Positions 38,541 to 51,012 of a DNA stretch of 64,000 nt are shown here, in pieces. The notes under the pieces are model-generated. The model was given only the letters and a program-made list of their open reading frames with translations. It searched no databases and was not told where the DNA came from. Within the stretch, counting starts at the first letter, position 1. Each line of letters begins with the position of its first letter. The position numbers were made by a program, and so were the translations under genes. Origin of the DNA: Struthidea cinerea (lineage: Eukaryota > Chordata > Aves > Passeriformes > Corcoracidae); contig VZTI01004803.1 in the NCBI GenBank assembly GCA_013397865.1, positions 4,570,912 through 4,634,911 of the forward strand, given 5' to 3'.

Positions 38541-41500
38541 CATCACCTTTCGCAGGTTTTTATGGCATAGTTTCTCAGTGGCAAGTGTATGGAAAGAGCG
38601 CAAAGAATGGTGTTGAAGTGTTACAGATTTTCTGGATTTACATACAAGAAAACAAAGGGAAAAAAGATTTCAAGTTACTGCCAGATATTTGAAGGGGAAA
38701 GTTCAGGAGGAACTCAGATGAATTAGTTAGTAAATTCATAGAATTCTCTCAATCCTCAGAGGAGGATGCTGTAACCCTGATTATATAAAACTCTGAAATT
38801 TTGATAGAATTGTTTTTCTTTCCCAAGATTCAAGGTGTTAGGCTATGAAGTAGATGTCATACCCATAGTTGTTTTCAGGTCTCTGGATAATAATAGCAAG
38901 ACTCTAACCAGTAGTTACATAGGTACCAATTTACACTGGAAACACAATTATGAATTCAACTTTCCCTTTTACAGATGTGAACACAGACTGCTCTTATCTA
39001 TAGATAAATATTCTATAGCTTTCCTATTTTATCTATTTTAACTTAAGGACTTGGACTAGTTTTGGACTGAGAACTACTGTATGTATCTGGAAAGAACAAA
39101 CGTGTTCTGGCTTACCAAGGAAAAAATTGTTATTATTTGGCATGTTCATTGTTATCAATTTTGTTGTTATAGCTTAGTTTATAGCTAATGGATGCTTTTG
39201 TTCTGAATGTCCTTTTTGGAAATCTCCTTAAACAAATTGTGTTTAAGGAAAACAAGAAGCAAATAAGCAAAGGATCAATGGGCATTTTTGCAGCTACTCT
39301 GTATCTCACTTTTCAAGGAGTAGTCAAATAAAAAAACCTTTTCACCAATGAACAAAAGACAGCAACACCTTATTTTGGTAGGTTTTTCAAATACAATGTA
39401 GATTTACCAAAAAGACTTACAAACATTTCAGTGAGTAGCATGATGTTGCTCAAAAGAGGAAGAGACTCTTTTGTCTAGGGACAGCACAAGGAAATTATGA
39501 TCATGTTACATCATTATAGGTATCTTTAAAAGGGCCTTCCAGTATTTCTGGCTACAGTTTTCTCCTGGGAAGAACCAAGTTGGAAGTCTTTACCACAACA
39601 ATTAGGCATGATGAATTCTAGTAATGACAAACTATACTTCAAATTCATGGGTTATAATTAGTCAGTTGTGACTCATAAGACTAAGTGTAGCTACTAAATG
39701 TAACAAGTGACTCAGCCATTAGAGTGTCTCTGTTTGATATGTCATAATAGTGCCTGCAGCCCTAAGGAAGATTTTTAGGTTTCTCCACAAAATAAACAGA
39801 AAACTTACAGAAGCCAACAATTTAAATGGAAAATTTTCTAAGATGGCCTCAAGAACTTAGCTCTTCGACTGCTTAGAAACTCAGAAGACTCAGCCTGGTC
39901 TCACATTTTGTGTGTGGAGAGCATCCTTATGCACATCGTCCCTTTAGCACATAACAATAGGAAAGAACTTCCTAGTATTGTATTTTACCCACTATCCAGT
40001 GGTTAGCGTGGCAAACTGAAAGGTGCGGCAACACATTTTAAAGTCCCTCACCTATTTCCTTTTTGGAAAAGGTATTCTTAACAGGAGTTCTACTCTATAA
40101 GAAAGTGCTGTAAACACTAAGCTGCATTTAATTTCTCTTTTGAATTTGTGAGCATTTCATTGAGCATTTTTAAACAGAGGCAGCTGATAGTTTTTTCCTA
40201 CAGAATTACACATTATGCAATGGAAGCAAGTTTCCAGTACAAGACAGGGAAGAAATTCCTTCTTCATATCATAACAATAAGGGATGCCATTGATTTCCTC
40301 AAAGACTTTTCCAATGTTAAATTAATGAATAAGAAGCAATCCTTCACATTAAATTCTGCACTCTGAGGCAGAACACAACTTCAAGGTAGAAGGAAGATGT
40401 ACAAACAAAACATTTGCTTGACATCCAAAGAAGCCTCCTAGAATGAGAATGGGAATACTGATTGTGAGAAACTTTTAATAAAGATAATTGGAGATGTTTA
40501 AGAGTAAGAAATGTATGCACCACTAGGATTAGGCTCCATCTGGCAAAGGTAAGGCTCTGTTGACTTCACAAAGTCAGAAAGCAAACTAGGAGACAAAATT
40601 AAATCCACAAGGTCTCCTCAGCATCAGATAATTTAACAAAATTTAACACTTCCATTTTACATATAAAAAACTTATTGAACTGTGAAGACTTCTTGCCACT
40701 TTAAAAAAAGTTACTAGATCTTTGCAGGAAAATAAGAGAAAAATGGGAAAGGGAATAAGATACAAGCTTTGTTTCTGTTCTTTTCTATGTTCACATTTCT
40801 AATCTAACCAAAGTATGATCTCCAGTCTTCAAAGTGTCAATGAGGAAGTATTTGTGTCAGTTCTTTCTGAAGGATCTGTGCTTGCTTTTTCACGGATTTT
40901 GAGTAGAGAAAATAATTTAAGTCTTTTTATTACACATTCCTATGTATGGATTTTGGAAAGACTATATCATTTTTGTCTCTTGACATTGGTTTCTAGAGCT
41001 GTCTGATTAAATTAATATAGATTTTTAAAAAAAATTATAATAAAGGCAAGATCTGTCAAGTAAGGAAATCTTTAATAAGATCCAAAAGGAAGATTTTCAA
41101 GTAAATATTTTGTCAGCTTTACAAATTCTTTAAAATTATAACAAAAAAAGGTGAATATCCAGGGTAGGGGTAAATCAAATGAGCCTACACCTTTAAAAAG
41201 TATTGTAGATGAAACTGGTATCTGAACAAAAGTTTTATGACTCAGACTGCAGCATATTGTGTTTTTTGGATGGTAAGCATGTGTAAATCATGTCTTCCAA
41301 AGGAAGGTTATATAGTAATAGCAGTACAATTAAAATCAAAGTTTTGAGAACAAATTAACTTGAATTATCCAGCCATCTAACCAGTATTATTCATAAAACA
41401 GTATTCTATGGCATAATTTAAGTGCTGTAGAGAAGTCACTTCTTTTTTCAAGGGGTTGACTTCTTTTCTTTCAAGAGTTTTCCATTTTTTTTAACAATTT

Positions 41501-42439
41501 TGTATGCAATGAATAATGGATTCAAGAGAGTTATAAATAATGGACAATTAAATTATGAATATATGAAAAGTGATATTAACAAAACACAAGGCACTCATTC
41601 TAAAGAAAACTGTTAAATGCCAAAATTCCATTAAGACTGCAATCATGGTACTGATTACACTTACAGAAGAAAAGTTGTGCAAAGCCAACCATCTTTTTTT
41701 TTCTTAGTGTCTGTTGCTTTATACCTAACCTAAGTCTATAGAAGGTAAGACTATTCAGGGTCTAGCAACTTTTCCCCTCCCGCCCTTGGAATTGTTCTTT
41801 TCTATATTTATAGATAATGATAACTTTTCTAAAAGTTTGTATTAGAATGTGTTCTTTGCTTCTGTCTGTTAAAATCCACACGTATTAAGGCCATCTATTT
41901 AGACCAACATTCTGGTACTGATTTATAAAGGAGGAAAATATTAAAATCTGTGTTTTCTAGGACAAATAAATCCATTTTAACAAACTTGCACTACTAGCCA
42001 AATCTCTGGCCTATCTTACATTTAAACAAAGAAAGAAGAATTGCAAAATATAAATAGCTTATAACTAAGTAGCATTTACTTTTTCTAATAGAGTATTGCA
42101 AATACTAATTTGTATAAAGTGTTTTTCCAAACAGGAAAAGGAGTATCACGCAACACAGCTTTTGGTGAGGTCACTCAATTTTAATTGAGCAAATAAAAAG
42201 AGAAAGCTTTAATTCAGATTTTTCTTCTTCTACCTGGCTGAGTTAATTATCTACCTTAACCCACTTGCCGTACTTCCTTTAAAACTTTATCAACACCTTC
42301 TGTTTTAGAAAAACAAACAAAAAGTCACCTAATCAAAACAAAACCACAAGAATTCTATTTTCTCATTACTTTTTCTCATTTATTTAGATACAAACCTACA
42401 TGTAAATAAACACCAAAGTCATTGCTATGACCCTAGCTT
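38541..42439. other. Gene-free AT-rich stretch
   Basis: No repeats beyond short homopolymers, and open frames of 63-72 codons only. No transposon recognised. Confidence 0.6.
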
Positions 42440-42760
42440 TTGCTCCAAGCCCTCATGGATGATTTGCTTTCATCAGGCACTGCAAGTTGTAGGGTGGGGG
42501 CTGTCACGGGGTCTACAGGCAGGGCATTGCCCAGCAACCCTGAGCATGGCAGGCTAGAGATCTTTTGGACCAGCCAGGAAGCAAGGCTTACCAGGCAAAC
42601 TTATAGCCATGACATGCCTCCAATATCAAGTCAGGATCAGATCCAAACAACAACAAGGAAAGTAAGGGCGTACCTGATCAGCACTGTTAACAGCTACAGT
42701 GCTCCAGCAGAACAGCTTTAGTTGGGAGCCAAGAGTGAGAACTCGCCTCAAAAAGAGTGT
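42440..42760 (+). other. GC-richer block of unknown origin
   Basis: An abrupt rise in G+C coincides with a 93-codon open frame (42440-42721), whose translation (for example RLEIFWTSQEARLTRQ) I cannot place. A TGTCACGGGG at 42501 is reminiscent of some LTR starts, but no matching CA end, duplication or AATAAA could be paired with it. An old transposon fragment is the likeliest source. Confidence 0.3.
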
Positions 42761-44498
42761 TACTCTCAGAATCTTGTAAATGGACAAGGGAAACATCACA
42801 CACGCACATATATGTAAGCAAAACTAAGTATTTATTATTGGTGTAATGGAAAACTTAATCTAATTCAAAGGTCATCACTAATATAGACCTAATTTCATGA
42901 ATGCAACAACATTTTTAAGGAAAAATAAAGAACAACAATGCAGTAGCAATGCAGTTAGAGTACTTGTATATATTTTTAATTCTATTTCTGCTATTGATGT
43001 AACATACACACTGGGTTTATCAGGAGTGGAAGGACAAGTCACCAGCATTTGGAGTCCTTCACTAGGAAGGATATGGTTTCCATGATTCCTTCTTCCTCTC
43101 ATTTTTCCTCCATTATACATTCATACACAGAGTTAGTGAACACATGTTTACATCTTTGTCTACATTGGTCTATTACCCCAGATTATATCAAGTTACTACA
43201 TTTCATGCTCTTTATGTATGATAGGATTTTATCATGCATACTATTATAACATTAGATGCTATCACCATGTTATTTTTTACCCATAAACCGGTTTTGAGGA
43301 TCTTCAAGTCTTTTTTTTTTTTTTTTTTTTTTTTATTTTGCTTGACCTTTAGTGAACAGTTTATAATTGTGGGTTCTCCCGTAGCAAACCTGTGCCCCAT
43401 CTCTTATCATCCCATGCCTACACTTCTCAGTCCCCCATCCCACATCTTCATTTTTCAAGGTCTCTGCTATCATAGCTGTATCTTTACCATATATATTTAC
43501 ATCATTTTGCGAGGGTTATAAATATCTCATTCTGCCTAGAAAAATGTTCTTACTGCTATCTATATATAACTGCAGCTCTACAACACAAAGATAAAACAAG
43601 AGACACAAACACATTTGGCCGATTAGAGAAATTTCTGTCATAGCTAAAACAACCAAAACAAGCTACAGGTCAAGAAATATTAAGACAAAGCTGGTCTGAT
43701 ATGTCTCAATCTAGAAGCTTTGCGAAACTCATAAAAGCTCGTTACCTGTTACTAGCAATAGCAAAATGCAAAGTTACAGCAGCTCCTAAGTACAAAGGGA
43801 CATGCTTATAGAGTACAGCCAGTGACCCCATGCAAAGCAAGGAGCTGCCTCCTCCTGTGGCCCATCAGAGAGATTAGCAGTATGGAGAGCAGGAAGATGT
43901 ACTCAGAGCTCTGAAACAGGTGGGTTTATTTCTGGTTTCCAGAAAAAAAGGTGATCCAGATCACATAGGTATGTTTGACCTTAGGATTTCAGCCAAGAGA
44001 AAAAAGAGAGAATGCAGAAATATTTACTAATCAGCCCGTTCCAGGGAGAGTGGGAGAGAAGAAAAAGACCTTAAACAAAGGATTAAATAATCAGCTTTTA
44101 GTACCTAGGAGATGGTGAAACATACACAAAACCTGGCATTAGTACAATGTACAATTAGTACAAGATATTTGTAACAAGCCTAATTTCCTTTTAGTGGTGA
44201 GATTATTGCTCTTGTAGGAAGGTTGTATGTGCATCACATAATTTTTTTCAAAAAGTCTTTTGTATAGTCTCGTATAACATTCTCATAAGCAAAATACAGA
44301 AAAATGGTGAAGATAAAACCATGTGTGGCTGAGTCCCTAGCTGAACAAAAAGGAGAGAATATTAAAAGGAGGTCTATTATAATGTCTCTGGGTTTTGGGT
44401 CTTACAATCTAGGAAATGGACCAGATACTTAAAAAATCATACTTGTGACACCATATCAGTAAGGGTAGTGTGTCCTTTTGGAATGCATCATGTGCTGA
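42761..44498. other. Mixed block with long poly-T, no gene
   Basis: Opposed open frames of 62-95 codons cluster at 42878-43521. One runs through the poly-T, giving a polyphenylalanine tract, which marks it as noise. Sequence at 43780-43990 is somewhat GC-richer and may be transposon-derived, but shows no diagnostic end. Confidence 0.5.
43311..43334. repeat. Poly-T run (24)
   Basis: This is the longest homopolymer in the window. Read on the minus strand it is a 24-A run, which could be the tail of a retroposed sequence lying to its right (43335 onward). No source gene was recognised there. Confidence 0.9.
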
Positions 44499-45095
44499 AT
44501 AGAATCATGGAATCACTAAGATCAGAAAAAACCTCATGGAGCCCAACCTTTGAATGAACAACAGCATGTCAACTAGACCACAGCACCAGATTCCACAAGC
44601 AGTTGTTTCTTGAAAAAAGTTTCATTCACCCCCTTCCTTACTTCACCAAGAATTGAAAATGCTATCGTTTCTTGGCTGCTATGTCCAAGACAGCCTCCAA
44701 CCACCACGTCTCCCACCAGCCCTTGTAAATTCATAAGCAGCCAGTCCAACGGGGTCCCACCCCTGGTAGCTCCACTTGCCAGCTGCGTCAGGAAGTTACC
44801 TTCTACACTCACCAGGAACCTCCTACACTGCCTACTCTCCACTGTGTTGAGTTTCCAGCAGACATCCAGCAAGTCTCTGACAAGAACAAACAATCATAAA
44901 ACATCAGCCAGCCACTGATGTATAGAATACTTCACCTGCCTCTTCATCCTGGTTGGGTGCTCTATATCAGACTCCCACCACTTGTTAGCCTTCCCCCAGG
45001 TTGCTACCCATAGGCACTCAACCTTCTCATCACAGTCCTTGACAGTTGAAGTGCTCTCTAATAAATAGGGAATATTTGTTATTTGAGAAAACACT
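44499..45095 (-). mobile_element. CR1 LINE copy with endonuclease-domain remnants next to a 3' tail
   Basis: The minus strand from 45095 downward translates, across frameshifts, to CR1 ORF2 endonuclease sequence. VKDCDEKVECLWV comes first, then in another frame YRAPNQDEEAGEVFY (usual YRPPNQDEEADE), then DVCWKLNTVESRQCRRFL, NFLTQL, TRGGTPLD, GLVGDVVVGGCLGHSS and FSILGEVRKGV. The catalytic Ser-Asp-His of this apurinic endonuclease type, normally GHSDHE, has decayed to GHSSQE. At 44499-44585 a CR1-like 3' tail follows directly (AGAATCATGGAATCACTAAG on the plus strand), so the whole reverse transcriptase is missing. It is either an internally deleted element or two nested fragments. Frameshifts make it inactive. 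Confidence 0.85.
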
Positions 45096-48000
45096 GTAGC
45101 TTTGGAAAATTAAAATTGCTATGAATTCAGGCAAAAATGTGAATTTTGAAAGAGGTTGACATGAGAAGATAAGACTATATCCAAAACAAGATAATACGTA
45201 TTTGGGGAATAGGTCATTCTACTTAATGTGGGTAGGTCTCGGAATATTTTGGGATGCTGTGTTTTCAGAACTCATCATAGTGGAGGAAGTCAAAAGGAGA
45301 ACAGAGGGGAAGATGTTTGGAGAACATGAACAATAAGGCAATCAAGTCCAAATTTTAAGTAAGAAAATATAATGTTTCTAGTAATTAAAAATCTATGGCA
45401 GGATTTAGTTGCTTAAATGTTGATGTCTAGAGCCAATTAAAACAGCCCACATGTCCTACTTAACTTCCAGCAGCTCTCTTATAAGAACACGCATTTTATG
45501 TAGTGTCATATCTTTTAACTTCATAAGACAATCCTAAATGCTTTAAAGGATCTGAAATTACATAGATGTTCATAATTTGGACACTTTAGTGTCTCTTAAT
45601 TTCAAAAAATTACATGAAGAATACAAAATTTTGAAGTAGTTTGCAGCCATGAAGACTTTAATGACAAAGACAGCGAAGATAAAGCTATGAAAGGAGCTTA
45701 GAATCAGTACTTCTGAATTCTATTTAACAGAGGTTTGTTTTTTGGTTTGGTTTTTGGTTTTGCTTTCTTTGTGTGATTGTTTTTTCCCTTTTTTTTCTAA
45801 AGATGCCTTTAAGCAAACATCTTTTAGTGGTCCAAATACCTTTTAGTTGTCGAGGTGCTCTTAATCTTACCCAGAATAGATCAACAAATTCAGTGATATA
45901 TTGCAGATTTTCTATATATTTTAGTCTGTGATTTCCATGTGGATATTAATCTCATGTAACTGACTGATTAAATTAAAGTTTAATATTTTTGTTGCCATCT
46001 CATGACAATGATTGCTGAGGTTTCAGCAGTTCTGACTTTAAAATCGGTGTAAAATATTTTCTCCAAAAATTTTTTCTAAAACTAAGTATGAAATAGCATG
46101 AAGTACACACCTGGCAAGCATCACACTTTAAATGCTACCCTGCTGAGGAAAAAATGTAACCTGCTTTAAAATATGTACTTCTGGTTGTTTAGAAAGAGTA
46201 GGATTTAAGTAGTAAGATTTAAGTCTCAGATGTATTACACATTTGTCCAGGAGAATAGAAAGGAATCAGGTTTTCCATAAATAAATGCACTTAAAGAGAG
46301 GAATACAAAGCTGGAGAGGTGTGGGGGGTTGGGAAGCAAAACAAAATAAATGGACTTCAGGTTGTCATTCTTCTTCCAGTGCTTTTCATGATTCTTATCA
46401 GGGATCATAGCCCCAAATCTTGCTGCAACAGCTTTTGTTCAGATGGAAATGCTGACTTCATTTCAAATTAATGGCATCTGGGTGCAATAATTCCTCAGGT
46501 AAGTTTTCCTGAAATGTCTTTTATAGCTTTTGTTTTTACTTGAAACACAAATTGTGTTATAGAGAGTGTGAGGTTGTTCAGGTTTTTGTACAATAAGATA
46601 AAGTTAATTTTGGATTTCAATAATTTCAGAGAATGTGAAACTGCCCTAGCTGTGGAAAGATCTAAGCTAAACCAAGCTAGGAATTCAGGGGAAAATCTGA
46701 CTGAAATGCTTCTATCTTTTGCTTGGTATCAGTGAGTATAGTTTGCACTAACTGTAGGTTAGGGAATGCTGGAGTAAATTTGCTTGTAGACTTCCACCAA
46801 ATTTAGTGAAACACTGATTGAATTGACTGTTGGGGTTTTTTTCTTACTGAATTTATTATTCCACAATATATCAGAAAATGCTGTCATTGATGTGTATTGC
46901 ACAAGTAATAATTCTGTGAAACTGTCTTGTTAATATATTAAATTACTAAGAGGACCTGAGGAAAGCACTTGTGCATGCTCTGGGGAGCATTGTTCTGATT
47001 CCCATCTCAACAATCTAAAGGAGAGTTTTTGCCCAGCAAGCAGACTTTTATAGAGAAGAGTCCAAATACTTTGTAGAGAGTGACTTTGGAATACAGAGAA
47101 AACAAATCTTGAACTTGCTTAAACTTTCTAAGTTATTTACTTGTTTTGGATGCTAGAATCATCTGGGAGTTATACAAAGGTATATTAAGAGTTATATAAA
47201 ACAAGGATCCTACCTGGAGAAGAAAGCTTCCCAGAAACTGGTCTTCAACTGTCCTCTTGACTTCAGAACTATATTTGTCCTCAGAAACAAAATTTCCGAG
47301 ATCGGGCACCAAATCAATGCTGACTGTAACTGAGTGGCCTATGCAAATATGTTATTACTTATAAGCGTAAATTACTGGCACGGAATTTAAAAATTACCAT
47401 ACACCAGAATAAGCTTATGTAACAAATGTTCTGAAGTTCTCTTAGTGGTGATTAGGTTTTCACCCAAATTTCTCAAAAAAAAAAATCCTCAGTTACCTTC
47501 ACACCTCAGTATTTGTTCTCAACAAAAAACTAAATTTAAAAAAAAAATTGCAAGAGACAGGCTTTAAATATTGGGTTGGAAAATAAAATATCATCATCTT
47601 TCCAAAATCATAAACTCTAGAGATGATAATTTCATGGATCATGTTAATTCTTCTCATCTTTCTCCTTTAACAGAATTTTGTTATCAACTATTTTCTTTTA
47701 TCCAGTCTGATTATGTATCTTGTAACATCCACAGCATTTCTTCTAAAACTTGTACTTAACTTTGAAGAGTGTTTCTTCTTTTTCTCATGGCAGAAGAGCT
47801 TATGGATCCAAAAAGTTCCCTTTTCTCAAGCTATACCAATTGATCTAAAAAAAGATGCTACATCTTCCTACAAGCTTTACCTAATTTGTATCCTTACACT
47901 GTCACAGCTGCAATCAATATAATCGACTTAGTACCTAAGTTATGGTAACATTGAGTGATCATAATGTCTTTTTAATGCATTTAGCTAAAGTTTAAACACT

Positions 48001-48709
48001 TTCTGTTTTTCTGATTATATCTGTCTCCAGTAGTTCTAAGACACCAAATCCTGTTATATTAACTATAGTAGTCAACCTTTTAATAATCTTCCCAAAACCC
48101 TATTCAGATGAAAAAAACGACTGATTTTTATGAGTTTAAGTCAATGATATGTGAGAGGTGGCAGGTATTTGCTCAAGTTTACCTAAAAAGCCTCTGGACA
48201 AAAGCATAGTGTAAGGCTCTTAAACCTTGACTGTTCTTCTAACCTGTAGAAATATCCTTTTGCTTATTTAAAAATGTGGACAAAAAGAGAGAGAAAAAAA
48301 TCAATCTTAAGTTCAACAAATGTTTTTCTAGTGTAGTCGATATTCTGACTCAGACCTACAGTTCATTTTAAATTGTAAATTATATCTAGATCACACTTTA
48401 AGTTAAAATAAGGTGGTACAATTACACTGCAGGAATTCCTCAGGGATACCTGGCCATGATTTTTCTAGTAATAGCAAAATTACATGAAGGATTCAGTTTT
48501 GCTCACAGAAGTTCAGTTGCTTTGCCTGACTTTGGGCCAAATCTGGGAAGCAAGACGTGTGCAAATGGTTCAACTTTGCTCCTATATACAAATGTGAAGT
48601 TCCTTGCCATTTACATTTCTCAGCCAAAATTGAAAATCTTCTGAAATTTAAAACTATGCCAAAGAAATTTTGGTTTTTGAATATATATGAAGGGCATTCA
48701 CTGATGAGT

Positions 48710-48763
48710 AGTCTACCAACTAAATCACAGTAAGAGGAGTCTACCAATTAAATCACAGTAAGA
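48710..48763. repeat. 28-bp tandem duplication
   Basis: AGTCTACCAACTAAATCACA starts the first unit; the second starts at 48738 and differs by one C-to-T change. Two adjacent copies suggest replication slippage. Confidence 0.9.
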
Positions 48764-49995
48764 CATAAAGAACTAGAAAACTAATGAATTTAGTGAAATA
48801 AAGTAAAAATTTTAAAATTGCACTTTTCAAGTTGCAAATCCCAAATTTCAAGTCGTGTTTCTGCAGAGAATGTGTATCAGAAATAGCAAATACTCCAGAA
48901 TTAATATTTCTTTCATAGGATTTGTATGCTAAGTCTACTTTTTTCAAACCCCCCAGTCTAGGCTCCTTATTGGTTCATAAATCTTGATGAGCCTTGTAAA
49001 TTTTCTCATATTTTCATTAACTGTGACTGTACTGACAGCAAAATTGTCCATCCTGACCAGATGATGACTATAAAACAGTGTACAGATGATGCAAAGGGAG
49101 GTTAAAAAAAAAAAGGCAAGTATCCGTAGGACTTATCTGTATGCACTGTACAGCTCTACATTTCACAACAGCCCTATCAAAGTATCAGTATAAAATAATA
49201 ATTAATAGAAAAAGCCCATTCATGGCTCTTAAGTAGATAGAAACTCTGAATATAATTATTTTCACTGATGTTGTAGTCAGCTAATGAAATAAAGATGAAG
49301 CTCTTAATTTATTTCTTAGGTCAAGCCATAATATTTCCTGAGTTATTTGACTGAAGGAGAAACAATACAAATCTGAGTGGTTGACTGACCTTTTTTTTAA
49401 TACTTTACATTACCTAGCACTTTCAGTTTTGATTTTTTGCAGTTCAGTGACTGTTGCTTTTCATCAGAATAATAAGGGCACTAGAAATGGCTTCATAACA
49501 GCTGTGATTAAGAAATGTTGCTGAAACATTTCTTATGTTTCAAGTCATATAAATAATCCAGAAAAATCACAAAAATTGATTTATAGTCCTTGATTTCCTC
49601 CTCCCATATCTCAGAACCCAGTGCTGCAAACCTCTGGGCAATTCATTACCATGTTCCTAAACAGAAGCAAAGTAACTAAGTTAATAGCATGTGTTTTTTC
49701 TGCTTCAATATTCCTGAAATGCAAAGTTATCGGAAGATTACTACTCAGAGAAATCCTTCTCCTTAAAAAGCATAGCTTAAGGAGTTGAAACACCGGTCTT
49801 AGTAGTTAGGATTTCTGTCTGAAACTTGAAACTGTTTTCAGTAAAATCCTTTCTTTATTCCAGATGGTCAGTTAAAGAACTTAATTTACAAAAACAGTTT
49901 GTTTGCCATGTTAATTAAAATTAGAAAGTGGTCTTTAAATGGGAATACTGTTCTGGTTTTCTCCCTATCTTATAGTTTTGAGCCCTATGGTGATT

Positions 49996-50012
49996 AAAAA
50001 AAAAAAAAAAAA
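49996..50012. repeat. Poly-A run (17)
   Basis: Seventeen A, followed by GGAGAG and a second shorter A-run. No retroposed body was recognised upstream. Confidence 0.9.
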
Positions 50013-50766
50013 GGAGAGAAAAAAAATTAAACCAGTAAAATTGTTTCCATTGCAATCAATCAGTGAGATTTTGAACCAGGGCCATTTATGCAAATGATAA
50101 AAAACTGAGTGAGCCATTTTCAATGCATAATTTAGCTAAAAATGTTAACCTCTCCTTCTGTTCAAGGCTTATCCACAAGCAGATCACACATTCCTTGAAT
50201 TTATTTCTATTTAGACATGCTTTCTGGGAAAAAAAGAGAAATTAATGTGGTAGTTTTATAATCACAAATATTCATGAGTATTTGGCAACATTTATTTATA
50301 GTTGCATCTGGTAGTAAGTACAGATTTATTTATTATTTGTATTTCTAATTCAAATCATGGGGTTAAAAATATTTGCAGCTAAAATTCGGTAGTATTTTCT
50401 TTAAGGAGAGAGTAGGACCTCTTTGTCTTATTCTTAATATTCTTAATATTTTCAGAACCAGATTCCAAATAGTTACTCTGTCTGATACCTTAAAGAGCTT
50501 TCAGAAAGGGGATTTTTCAAACTGCCTGTGCTTTAAGCCTTCCTATTTTGAGAACATATGATCGTATGAACATATGATCTAATTCTGTTTAAAATGGTAT
50601 ATCTGGCTTGCCTTTGTGAGAGGTTATACAGAGAGAGTTGCAAACACATTGCTCTCTATGGGCGCTTTGCAGACAGAGGAAAACTTGCTGACCACACACA
50701 GACCCTACTGGGAGCCCTGGCACCACGTTAGCACATTGTAAATGTTAATATCATAAAGCCCCTCTC

Positions 50767-50879
50767 TCAGCTTTGATTTCGAACAGACAGGGCGGCACAG
50801 TGGTGCCGCCTCCTGTTGTTGAGTTTGTAAGACTTGGTGAGATTACGCCCGTTCATGTCATGAAGAAAGTGTAGCTCAT
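50767..50879 (-). other. Candidate minus-strand terminal exon or coding remnant
   Basis: On the minus strand GCCTTTTGTGCAG ends at 50880, an acceptor-like sequence with a modest pyrimidine tract. It is followed by about 37 open codons to a TGA at 50769-50767. The translation starts ELHFLHDMNGRNLTKSYKLN and continues through an Arg/His-rich patch (NNRRRHHCAAL) to SVRNQS. The segment has at least five CpG sites in about 110 bases, far above its surroundings, and balanced codon use. The same frame stays open upstream to 51012 (81 codons total), so the acceptor is not required. I do not recognise the protein. Alternatives are a decayed retrocopy or a conserved non-coding element. Confidence 0.3.
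50791..50810. repeat. GC-rich perfect inverted repeat (8-4-8)
   Basis: GGCGGCAC and GTGCCGCC flank an AGTG loop. It lies inside the open minus-strand segment, where it encodes part of the Arg/His patch. The RNA of either strand could form a stable 8-bp stem. Confidence 0.9.
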
Positions 50880-51012
50880 CTGCACAAAAGGCACCACTCA
50901 TGCTCCCTAAAAGCCCAGTTGCTAATACACAGACTATGTGGTTTAGATAACAAGATATGGGACTATCATTTTCATAGCTTTCTTCCGTAAGTGCAGAAGA
51001 CAGGAAGTGCAA

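Larger units (their letters stand above)
45096..50766. other. Gene-free AT-rich stretch
   Basis: It holds a 28-bp tandem duplication (48710), a 17-A run (49996) and a 16-bp-period repeat of GAACATATGATC (50552 and 50568). A 56-bp exon-like segment at 46443-46498 (TTTTGTTCAG before, CTCAG/GTAAGT after) has stops in all three frames, so at most it is a non-coding exon. Confidence 0.55.

Noticed and set aside
50767..50879. Similarity of the ELHFLHD segment to a parathyroid-hormone-family N-terminus
   Set aside because: Only a few residues agree, the family's downstream pattern is absent and no signal peptide or dibasic site is placed correctly.
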